A DNA stretch of 64,000 bases from contig JANQNW010000017.1 of NCBI GenBank assembly GCA_028279375.1, positions 124,001 to 188,000 of the forward strand, in the 5' to 3' direction. The notes under the pieces are model-generated. The model was given only the letters and a program-made list of their open reading frames with translations. It was not told the DNA's origin and ran no database searches. Made by a program: the position numbers and the translations under genes. Source of the DNA: Phycisphaerales bacterium (GTDB lineage: Bacteria > Planctomycetota > Phycisphaerae > Phycisphaerales > UBA1924). Shown here piece after piece: positions 35,765 to 43,839 of this stretch (positions are counted from its first letter, which is position 1; each line of letters starts with the position of its first letter).

Positions 35765-36721
35765 ATGCGATGCCATACGTGTGGATATGAGCTCTTCGGG
35801 CTGCGGCCGGGGCCATGTCCGGAGTGCGGTCATGCGTTCGCGCCATCGGACTATTGCTTCCGGCCGGGCGCCGTCGACTTCCTCTGTCCGTCATGCGGGC
35901 AGGGGCATGCGGGCGATGGTGAGGACGGGCTGCCGAGCGTGGAGCGCGGGCGGTGCGCTTCGTGTGCGACGATCGTTGATGTTGGCTCGATGGAGGTGCG
36001 TCCGAGCGGGTTGTATGCGCGTGATGCGTGTGTGTTGACGGTGTCGCGCTGGCGGAAGCCACTGGGCGCTGTCATTGCGACGATCTGTCTACTCATCATT
36101 ACTTCCTCGATCCTTCCGACTCTTCAGAAGGCGCGGAAGAACGGCACGCCCTTGCCGATCGGGTATCGAACCGAGCGACCCTCGAATTTCTCGCAGATCG
36201 CGTCTCTTGTGACCTGGCTCGAAACGTCAAAAGAGGAGCGGGTGAATCATGTGCTCGTGCTGCTCGAGCGTGGGTTTGATTACGTGATGTTTCTTACGCT
36301 TGACGGCGACGAGTTCATCGATGTCTCATTCGGCGATCCACTGCCAAGTGGCTATGTATTCGAGGATCTCCGAATGATGTGGCATGAGTCCGAGTTCGAG
36401 TTGCTGCGCAAGGAGCTCGAAAGTGATGCGGAGTTCTACATCTTCGGCGACTTCGTCTGGTGTCATCGCGGTGTTGACCTGGCGACGGCGCCGGATGGGC
36501 TCGTGCTCGGGTACATGCGTCCTGAGGCGGCGGCGGCGCTCGATGATCGGGTGCTGGTGCTGCGCAAGGATTGCCGTCAGATTCTGATGAGCGAGCAGGG
36601 GTGGCAGGGGGAGCGTGCGCATCAGGGTGATCTTCGGCGCGCGATGGGGTTGTCCGGGCTACCCTGGGGTGGTGAATTGCCGTCGACGCTGGAGGAGGCG
36701 TACGCGGGTTTCTCGCGCTGA
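35765..36721 (+). CDS. Zinc-ribbon membrane protein (ribbon + C-terminal module)
   Basis: A 318-residue protein. The N-terminus has two Cys4 ribbons: CHTCGYELFGLRPGPCPECG, then FLCPSCGQGH...GRCASCATI. One membrane helix follows (AVIATICLLIITSSILP). The C-terminal ~130 residues form an unknown module that ends GLPWGGELPSTLEEAYAGF. Both ends match the protein at 37531-38997, but the multi-helix centre of that protein is missing here. The ATG at 35765 is preferred by alignment with the paralog's MRCRGCGYEL; a GTG at 35738 is possible. Function unknown. Confidence 0.75.
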   Translation: MRCHTCGYELFGLRPGPCPECGHAFAPSDYCFRPGAVDFLCPSCGQGHAGDGEDGLPSVERGRCASCATIVDVGSMEVRPSGLYARDACVLTVSRWRKPLGAVIATICLLIITSSILPTLQKARKNGTPLPIGYRTERPSNFSQIASLVTWLETSKEERVNHVLVLLERGFDYVMFLTLDGDEFIDVSFGDPLPSGYVFEDLRMMWHESEFELLRKELESDAEFYIFGDFVWCHRGVDLATAPDGLVLGYMRPEAAAALDDRVLVLRKDCRQILMSEQGWQGERAHQGDLRRAMGLSGLPWGGELPSTLEEAYAGFSR

Positions 36722-36800
36722 ATCACCGCAGTGAGCGCAGATTGTGAGCATCCCCTAGCGGGGGATGTACAGATGCCGAACAGGGCGTATTGTTTGCCTC

Positions 36801-37484
36801 ATGGACCAGCAGCAGTTTGACGTGCCTCCGGGGTATGACCCTGTCGAGGCTCAGCGGTCATCGGGGCGCGTCGTTGAGGCGCCGGGGTTCGGACGAGCGT
36901 TTCGGATGTCATTCGGATCGCCGATGGTGCTCGGGCGCTCGCTGCCGGAGCGCGGCGCGATGTCGGAGGGGATTCTGATTGCGCTCATTGCTCATCTCAG
37001 CCTTTGGGTTGGCTGGATCGTGATCGGGACGCTGCTGGTGGCATTGCTTCTTGGCGTCGGCGCTTCTGGCGGGAACATGACTGGGGGAGAGGCCGCGGCG
37101 GGGACGCTGGCGATGCTCGCCTTCAGTTTGATGGTTGCGACGGGGAGCGCATTGGGCATGGTGTTCATCGCGCTGCCGATCGGCGCCTTGGGCCTCTGGA
37201 TTGCCGCGCAGGTTCTCGGCGCGAGTCGAGGTGGATATCTGACGACGCTCCGCACGGTGTACTACGGGCAGGCGCCGCTCGTGATTGGTGTCGTGCCGTA
37301 CTTCGGTTCGCTGGTCGGCGGCATCTGGGCGATCGTCTCGATCATCAGTCACCTCGCGGGCGCTCGGGAGTTGAGTGGATTGCGCGCGACGGCGGCGTAT
37401 TTCCTGGCGATGGTGTTCAACTCCATCCTGATGTTCGGGGTCTGGATCGTGGTCGGGTTGGTTGCGATTGCGTTGGGGGCGTAG
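36801..37484 (+). CDS. Yip1-like multi-helix membrane protein
   Basis: A 227-residue protein with a polar N-terminus and about five hydrophobic helices in a Yip1-domain-like arrangement. The signature region RGGYLTTLRTVYYGQAPLVI then VPYFGSLVGGIWAIVSIISH closely matches the central part of the next gene (RGGYGLTLRALLYAQGPTIV; LPYCGHFIGGVWSTIS). It lacks zinc ribbons. It lies between the two ribbon proteins on the same strand, with 79- and 46-base gaps. Bacterial Yip1-like proteins have no settled function. Confidence 0.75.
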   Translation: MDQQQFDVPPGYDPVEAQRSSGRVVEAPGFGRAFRMSFGSPMVLGRSLPERGAMSEGILIALIAHLSLWVGWIVIGTLLVALLLGVGASGGNMTGGEAAAGTLAMLAFSLMVATGSALGMVFIALPIGALGLWIAAQVLGASRGGYLTTLRTVYYGQAPLVIGVVPYFGSLVGGIWAIVSIISHLAGARELSGLRATAAYFLAMVFNSILMFGVWIVVGLVAIALGA

Positions 37485-37530
37485 AGGATAGTGAAGCGTG
37501 AGCCGGTGAGGATCGCGGTATCCTGATTGC

Positions 37531-38997
37531 ATGCGTTGTCGCGGCTGCGGGTATGAGCTTTTCGACATCGAACCGGGACCCTGTCCCGAGTGCGGGCGGG
37601 AGTTTTCGCCGCTTGAGTTTCGATTCAAGCCTCGGCGTGTGGGGTTTCTGTGTCCGGCGTGCGGGCATGGGTATCAGGGACTGGATGTGGATGGGTTGCC
37701 GCATCCGAAGCAGTTTGTGTGCAAGGAGTGCGGTGCGCAGGTTGATGCGGCGCACATGATCGTCACGCTGCCGGAGGGGGCGCGGGCGGATGATGTGATG
37801 GTGCTGGAGTCGCCGTGGGAGGGGCGGAAGGAGATCGGCGTCGTCAAGGCGTTCTGGCGGACGCTGGGGTGGTCCTTCGTGCGTCCGGAGGCGGTGACGC
37901 GGGATCTCGAGAAGCAGGGGCGCGTGACGGACGCGTTTCGGTTCGCGACGCGCGTGTATGCGCTCGTGATCCTCGTCTATGCGGGGTTCATTGGCGCGGT
38001 GTCGCTGATCTTCGCGGGTGGATTCACGATCGGCGGCTCGCTGACGGGACTGGGGATGGCCATCCTGATGATGTTGCTCGTCTCAGGGGTCTTTATCTTC
38101 GTGTGGATTCCGCTCTGGGCGCTCGCGGCGCACGGCGTTCTCAAAATCACGGGTGAGAAGCGCGGCGGGTACGGACTGACATTGCGCGCGCTGCTGTATG
38201 CGCAGGGACCGACGATTGTCGGTGTGCTTCCCTACTGCGGGCACTTCATCGGCGGCGTGTGGAGCACGATCAGTGCGGCGATGATGATCAAGGCGGCGCA
38301 GCGCGTACATGGCGGGCGCGCGACGATGGCGGCGCTGGTCATGCCGCTGGCGTCGATCGGGGCCGTCGTCGTGTTCTATGGGTGGCTCCTCTATATCGCC
38401 GGAGCGCAGTTCGGGAATCTCTCGATGGCGACCCGAGTCGGACCGTCGCCAATTGGAATGGCGCTACTCGAGAGAGTCGGTGATGACGGCTCGACTGTTG
38501 ATCATGTGCTCGACCTCGTGGATGGCAGGGCGAATCGTGCGCAGATGCTGATCTGGCCTCAGCGCGTGTACATACAGGGCGCTGGTATGGACCTGCCACT
38601 TCCTGAGAACCGTACGATACAGGACCTGCGTGACATGGATGTCGAGGAGATTCGCGCACTCCGCGAAGCGCTCGCCAACAACGATGACTTCTACAGCTTC
38701 TGCGGGATGATCTACGCGCATCGTCGTGTGGATTTCAATGCGGCGCCGGCCGATTTGATCATCGCTTATTCATCGCCGGCATTCGTAGACGCCACGTATC
38801 CGTGGATCATGGCTATCAAGGCCGATGGCAGCAATTGGTCCTACTACGAAACGGACTGGATCGACGAGTTGCGCAATCAGGATGCGCTGCGGGAAGAACT
38901 CGGCCTCCCCATGCTCCCTTGGGAGTCGGATCTTCCGCCGACGCTCGAGGACCTCTTCGGGGGCGCTGCGAGCGAAGACAACGCGCCCCCGTTCTAG
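37531..38997 (+). CDS. Zinc-ribbon/Yip1-like fusion membrane protein
   Basis: A 488-residue protein in three parts: two N-terminal Cys4 ribbons (Cys3, 6, 18, 21 in MRCRGCGYELFDIEPGPCPE; then FLCPACGHGY...FVCKECGA), a Yip1-like core of five helices (~150-310), and a soluble C-terminal module ending LPWESDLPPTLEDLFGG. The first and third parts match the gene at 35765, and the middle matches the gene at 36801. It therefore looks like the fused form of its neighbours. Its stop abuts the stop of the convergent GH35-like gene. Function unknown. Confidence 0.8.
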   Translation: MRCRGCGYELFDIEPGPCPECGREFSPLEFRFKPRRVGFLCPACGHGYQGLDVDGLPHPKQFVCKECGAQVDAAHMIVTLPEGARADDVMVLESPWEGRKEIGVVKAFWRTLGWSFVRPEAVTRDLEKQGRVTDAFRFATRVYALVILVYAGFIGAVSLIFAGGFTIGGSLTGLGMAILMMLLVSGVFIFVWIPLWALAAHGVLKITGEKRGGYGLTLRALLYAQGPTIVGVLPYCGHFIGGVWSTISAAMMIKAAQRVHGGRATMAALVMPLASIGAVVVFYGWLLYIAGAQFGNLSMATRVGPSPIGMALLERVGDDGSTVDHVLDLVDGRANRAQMLIWPQRVYIQGAGMDLPLPENRTIQDLRDMDVEEIRALREALANNDDFYSFCGMIYAHRRVDFNAAPADLIIAYSSPAFVDATYPWIMAIKADGSNWSYYETDWIDELRNQDALREELGLPMLPWESDLPPTLEDLFGGAASEDNAPPF

Positions 38998-41733
38998 TTA
39001 CTTCTCGTACGTCAGCTTCGCCTTCGCCGGCGAGGCGCCGTGCTCATCGAAGATGAGCAGCTCGTTCTCGCCTTCGGTGTCGATCCATGGTTCGGGGAGG
39101 TAGTAGAGACTCTGTGGCGGAACTTTCTTCCCGGTTGGTGTTGCGACGAAGAAGCGGCAGAGATTGCGGCCGTTGAGATAGAGCTGGCCCTTGGTGAGGC
39201 CGGTGGCGTCGAAGAGGAGCGGGGCGCCTGTCGATGACGGCTTGAATGATGCGCGCCACCAGGTGGGGCTGCCCTTGGCGCCGTCCATCTCCGTCTTCGC
39301 GACGTCGCGGAACTGGCCGGGGGCGGGGCGCTCCCAGCGGGCGAAGGCCCAGTCGGAGTCTTTCGTCAGATTCGTGACGCACTCGTAGATGTTCGTCGCG
39401 CTCTTGAGATGCTTGTCGAGCTCGGCCATCGGTTCGAGCGTGGCGAGCTGGATCGTGTTCTTGCCCTGGCGCAGATCGTCTGAGGTGAAGACACAGCGCG
39501 TCCAGGCGCCGGTGTTGAAGAAGGCGAAGGGCTCGTCGTTGAGGACGATGACGCCGCGCGCGAGGAGATCATCGGGAAGCGCATCGATCGTCAGCGCGAT
39601 GGGGCTCTTCTTGCGATGCGTGAAGGACCAGGTGAGGCGCTGGGCGTCGGTTTTCTCGCCGGGAATGTGGCGCCAGGTTGGGGAGAAGTCCTCGAGCGGA
39701 TCGATTGGCGCAGCAGTCTCGAGCTTCGCGGCGCCGGCCTTAAAGGGCGTGATTTCGTAGACGTGGCCATAGACGCCCTTGCGTCCCGGGCGCGGGCCGC
39801 CGGTGGTGGTGCGCCCGAGGTTGTCGACGAGGACGGCGATGCGATTGTCGCCCTTGCTGAGTTGCATGGCGACGTTCTCTTCGCTGGCGCCGGGGCCGAG
39901 GCCGTAGATCTTGATGAGCTTACCGCCCTTGTAGAGATGAGCTCGGTCGGCGGCGTGGAAGATGCCGAGCGTGGTCTTCTTGGAGGAGGCTGCGCGGAGA
40001 TCGAAGCGCATCCAGCCGTAGCCTTCGGGGGCGCCGAGTCGTTCGAGGGAGTCGGGGCCTTCGATGGTGGCGTATCGGGCGCTGGAGCCATCGACGTATT
40101 CGGCGACATCGGCGCGCTTCCAGCCCGTGAGTGAGGGTGCGCGCGGTGGAGTCGTCGCCTTCGGCGCGGCGCCTGTTGAGACCTGTTCTCCGGCGCGGAT
40201 GCGCGTGACCTGCTTGAAGTCGGGATGGGGAATGGGATTGCCATCGGCGTCGGCGCCGCGCGCTCCGATGAGGACTTCGTCGTCGAGCGCGACGGCGGCG
40301 TCGATCTGCTTCTCGTTGCAGACGACGACGGTGACGCCTTCGTGACGCTGGATGAAGGGGGTCTTGCCGCTCGGAACGGTCGCTTCGAGTCGTGCGCCCT
40401 CGATCGAGAGGATCGCTGGTGATCCGGCGGGTCCGTAGCAGACGAAGATGTCATCGACGGTGGTGAAGGCGTTGAGGTTGCAGTAGTCGAGCATCGCGCG
40501 CGAGCCGATGAGCGCGTTCAGAAGGCACCAGACGACGGATTGACCCTTGAGATCGACCGGGAGCGTTGTGCCGTCGGGAAGCGTGATCGTGACTGATTTA
40601 CGCTTTGCGCCTGGTTTGTCATCGCCGAAGATGAAGGCGATGGAGCCCTGGAGTCCTCGGCTGTAGACGACGGTGTAGCGTGCGTCGCCCTCGGCGCCTG
40701 GCGTCAGCATAACGGGGCGGAAGTCGGGTTCGAGACCGACGAAGACGCGTTCAAAGCTGGTGGCGAAGGAGCAGACGCGCTTCATGGCGTCGTAGATCTC
40801 GTTGCGCGCGCCGGTCTGCGTGATGGGCGCGGCAGGATTGCCGGCGCTGGTGATGAAGGCGTCGCGCTGATCGGGGAGGCGCCCAGACTGGAAGCCGAAG
40901 CTCGTGCCGGCGCTGAAGGGGCCGATGAGAATCTGACCGTCGGCGGCGAGCGCCTGCGCCATGCGCGCGATGATCTGGTCTGGCGACGGTTCGATCTTCG
41001 TCGGCCGATTCCAGACGTCGGGTCCGGCGGCGCTGAAGTCGATGACGAACGCCGGCGCGTCGGGGCGCACGGAGTGGAGCTGGCGGAGGATGGCGTGGAG
41101 GTTGTCGAAACCGGTCCAGCCGTCGATCTCGCCCTCGACGGTCTGGTAGAGACTGTTGCAGTTGATGAAGGGCGCGGCGGCGCCGTTCTCGCGCAGGTGG
41201 CGCGTGAGTTCGCCGAGGTAGGGCTGACCGACGGCTTCGTCCCCACAATTCCAGTCGTGCTCGACCTGGAAGAGCACGATCGGTCCCGGCGTGCGACTGG
41301 TCGCCTGGAGATCGGAGACCTGCTTCATGGCGGCGCTGATCCAGCGACCGACGGCTTCCATATAGGAGGGATGGTTGGATCGAAGGATGACGCCGTCTTC
41401 CTCGAGCAGCCACGCGGGGAGACCGCCGAGATCGGATGGGGCGCCGATGTATGGCCCAGCGCGCAGCACGACCATGAGATCGAATTCGTGGATGAGTTCG
41501 ACGAAGGCGCGGACATCGAGATCGTCCTTGAAGTTGAAGCGCCCGGGCGTCGGCTCATGGAGCTTCCAGTTGAGGGGCGCCACGATGGTGTTGAGTCCGG
41601 CCTGCTTTGCGGCCCGAATGCGGGACTCCCAAAGTTCGCGGGGCGTGCGCGAGTAATCGATGACGCCGCCGGTGAGCCATCGGCGGCGGCCGTTGATCAC
41701 AAGCGTCCTTGCATCGAAGGTGATGAGGGGCAT
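38998..41733 (-). CDS. GH35-like beta-galactosidase homolog with altered active site
   Basis: A 911-residue protein with an N-terminal TIM barrel of the GH35 type (TIVAPLNWKLHEPTPGRFNF; VVLRAGPYIG; GGLPAWLLEEDGVILRSNHP) and C-terminal beta-sandwich domains (GQLYLNGRNLCRF). Active GH35 enzymes have ...QVENEYG and ...SEFYTGW..HWG; here these read QVEHDWNCG (residues 156-164) and VIDFSAAGPDVW (230-241). Asp160 and Asp232 thus occupy the acid/base and nucleophile positions, and the usual CAEWE sugar-binding motif reads GAPSD. There is no signal peptide. It may be inactive, or have changed specificity. The ATG at 41733 is the best start. Confidence 0.8.
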   Translation of the reverse strand: MPLITFDARTLVINGRRRWLTGGVIDYSRTPRELWESRIRAAKQAGLNTIVAPLNWKLHEPTPGRFNFKDDLDVRAFVELIHEFDLMVVLRAGPYIGAPSDLGGLPAWLLEEDGVILRSNHPSYMEAVGRWISAAMKQVSDLQATSRTPGPIVLFQVEHDWNCGDEAVGQPYLGELTRHLRENGAAAPFINCNSLYQTVEGEIDGWTGFDNLHAILRQLHSVRPDAPAFVIDFSAAGPDVWNRPTKIEPSPDQIIARMAQALAADGQILIGPFSAGTSFGFQSGRLPDQRDAFITSAGNPAAPITQTGARNEIYDAMKRVCSFATSFERVFVGLEPDFRPVMLTPGAEGDARYTVVYSRGLQGSIAFIFGDDKPGAKRKSVTITLPDGTTLPVDLKGQSVVWCLLNALIGSRAMLDYCNLNAFTTVDDIFVCYGPAGSPAILSIEGARLEATVPSGKTPFIQRHEGVTVVVCNEKQIDAAVALDDEVLIGARGADADGNPIPHPDFKQVTRIRAGEQVSTGAAPKATTPPRAPSLTGWKRADVAEYVDGSSARYATIEGPDSLERLGAPEGYGWMRFDLRAASSKKTTLGIFHAADRAHLYKGGKLIKIYGLGPGASEENVAMQLSKGDNRIAVLVDNLGRTTTGGPRPGRKGVYGHVYEITPFKAGAAKLETAAPIDPLEDFSPTWRHIPGEKTDAQRLTWSFTHRKKSPIALTIDALPDDLLARGVIVLNDEPFAFFNTGAWTRCVFTSDDLRQGKNTIQLATLEPMAELDKHLKSATNIYECVTNLTKDSDWAFARWERPAPGQFRDVAKTEMDGAKGSPTWWRASFKPSSTGAPLLFDATGLTKGQLYLNGRNLCRFFVATPTGKKVPPQSLYYLPEPWIDTEGENELLIFDEHGASPAKAKLTYEK

Positions 41734-41831
41734 AGGCGGATGTTTGGGGTTGGAGATCGCGGAGGAAGCGGTCAGAAAACCGGTAGTCTCAGGCGAAGAG
41801 GACAATAGGCGCGCTGATCGCCAAAGGCAAT

Positions 41832-41865
41832 GTTGCGTGCTTATGAATCGTTGTTCTTACGCAAC
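41832..41865. promoter_or_regulatory. Inverted repeat upstream of the TolC-like gene
   Basis: GTTGCGT at 41832-41838 and its exact complement ACGCAAC at 41859-41865, separated by 20 AT-richer bases, lie 36 bases before the ATG of the outer-membrane protein gene. The layout suits an operator for a dimeric regulator. It could also act on the minus-strand GH35-like gene. Confidence 0.35.
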
Positions 41866-41900
41866 GAAGGCGGTTTTCGGCCGGTACACTCGATCGAATC

Positions 41901-43667
41901 ATGGGGTATTCGAACACACGGAATCGAGCCGGCGGACTTCGTCGGGCTGCAGTTTTCGGCGCTCTGGCGTCGCTCGGGTTGATCTGCGCGCCCGGATGCT
42001 CGTCAGAGCGTCTGAATCGGCACATCAATGAGCTCGTGCTGGAGCGCTCGCGCTCACTTGGACCGGAGGCCGCGGCGCCTGAGTTCACGATGGGCGAGGC
42101 GTCCGACTATCGCGATGAGGAGCAGGCGCGCAAGGATCCGGGGACTGTCAATCCGGAGGCCTCGGAGCTGGAGTTTGAGCGCGCGGATCCGGATCGCGAT
42201 GTGGCGTCGGCGCTCGTCGGGTACTCGGAGTCTGCGGAGCGCGAGGGGGCCATGGTGCTGACGCTGCAGGAGGCGTATCGCGTTGCGCAGCGTTCGAGTC
42301 GTGAGTACAAGAACGCGGAGGAGGAGTTTCAGCTCGCGGCGATCCGCCTGCTGATCGAGCGTCATCGCTGGGGGCCGCGTTTCTTCAATGACGTGACGGG
42401 CAGTGTTGATACGGGCTTTGACGGCGACAGCGACACGACGCTGCAACTGATCAATGAGCTTCGCGCGACGCAGCGTCTGCCGTATGGCGGTCAGGTGGAG
42501 GCGCGCTTGCTGGTGACGGCGACGCAAGAGCTTCGCCGGCGCGTGAGCAATGAGTACAGTCAGTCCTCCCAGCTCATTCTCAGTGGCGATATTCCGCTGC
42601 TGCGTGACGCCGGGCTGATCGCTCAGGAAGAGTTGATTCAGCGCGAGCGGGATCTGGTCTATTCGGCACGGACTTTTGAGCGTTTTCGCAGGCAGTTCCT
42701 CGTGGATATCGCGCAGGACTTCTTCGACCTGGTGGCGCAGCAGGACGCGATTCGGAACCAGGAGAATTCGCTGCAGAGTCGCCGTGAGTCGATGGAGCGC
42801 GAGATCGAGCTGGTGGAGGCGGGTCGGAAGCCGGCGTTCAGCGCGGGCAAACTGCGTCAGGATGTGTCGCGGACGGAGCGAACGCTGATCGATCGGCGCG
42901 AGGTGTATCTGCTGGCGGTGGATCGATTCAAGGTCCGGCTCGGATTGCCGGTGGAGACTGCGGTCATCATTCAGCCGGAGCCTTTGGATCTTCCGGAGCC
43001 GGCGGCGACGCCCGTGGAGGCGGCGCGCATGGCGCTTCGGTATCGCCTCGATCTGCAGAATGACTTCGACCGAATCAACGACTCGCGCCGCGACGTCGCG
43101 AACTCGCGTAATCAGATTCTGCCTGATCTCGATCTCGCAACGAGCATCACGTACGACACGAATTCGGGCGATGACGTCGGGCGCCTGGCGTTCGACTGGG
43201 ATAAAGGCGATTACTTCGCCTCGGTGACGTTCGGCCTGCCGCTGGATCGGGAGATCGAGCGACTGAATCTGCGTTCGAGCGTAATCGGGCTGCAGCGCCA
43301 GGTGCGAACGTTCGAACAGTCGCGGGACAACATCGTGCTTGACGCGCGGCGGCAGCGCCGGCGGATCGACCAGGAGCGCTTCACGCTGGAGCTGTCCGAG
43401 CAGGAGGTTGAGATCAACCGGCTGACGGTCGAGGAGCTGAAGATCCGGGAGGCGAACGCCTTCGACCAGGGGCAGGCGGAGGATGATCTTCTGGCGGCGG
43501 AGAACGCCCGTGACGCGGCGGTGCGGAATCTGCGGAACGCGGTGCTCGACTATCTGCTGGCGACGGGAACGCTGCGTGTGGATCTGCAGGGGCGATTTGA
43601 GCCGCTGCCGGGGATGGGTTTCGACCCGGCGGGCGGAGCGGATCCGGCGGCAGGCGCGGGTCCCTAA
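41901..43667 (+). CDS. TolC-family outer-membrane efflux protein (probable lipoprotein)
   Basis: A 588-residue protein of the TolC/OMF family. After an N-terminal signal ending APGC (a loose lipobox), an acidic, probably disordered stretch precedes the domain. The domain shows the duplicated coiled-coil architecture: LTLQEAYRVAQRSSREYKNA, then a long hairpin (SLQSRRESMEREIELVEAGR), and the second half TPVEAARMALRYRLDLQND and LTVEELKIREANAFDQGQAE. Such proteins form the outer-membrane channel of efflux or secretion systems. The next gene is a membrane-fusion protein; the inner-membrane pump is missing. Confidence 0.88.
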   Translation: MGYSNTRNRAGGLRRAAVFGALASLGLICAPGCSSERLNRHINELVLERSRSLGPEAAAPEFTMGEASDYRDEEQARKDPGTVNPEASELEFERADPDRDVASALVGYSESAEREGAMVLTLQEAYRVAQRSSREYKNAEEEFQLAAIRLLIERHRWGPRFFNDVTGSVDTGFDGDSDTTLQLINELRATQRLPYGGQVEARLLVTATQELRRRVSNEYSQSSQLILSGDIPLLRDAGLIAQEELIQRERDLVYSARTFERFRRQFLVDIAQDFFDLVAQQDAIRNQENSLQSRRESMEREIELVEAGRKPAFSAGKLRQDVSRTERTLIDRREVYLLAVDRFKVRLGLPVETAVIIQPEPLDLPEPAATPVEAARMALRYRLDLQNDFDRINDSRRDVANSRNQILPDLDLATSITYDTNSGDDVGRLAFDWDKGDYFASVTFGLPLDREIERLNLRSSVIGLQRQVRTFEQSRDNIVLDARRQRRRIDQERFTLELSEQEVEINRLTVEELKIREANAFDQGQAEDDLLAAENARDAAVRNLRNAVLDYLLATGTLRVDLQGRFEPLPGMGFDPAGGADPAAGAGP

Positions 43668-43839
43668 GCGGTTCTTCGAGTGGGAGTTCCGGACGGGCTA
43701 GCATTGATCGCCGGGTCCCGGTCGTTGTGCTGGAACCTGAGGCCTCCGAGCCGGTTTTTGAGAGCGTGGACGGATGATCGTTCGGGGGCGATCAGAGAGA
43801 CCCGGCCTCGTGTGCAGTTCAACGTAGAAGGCAGGACTT

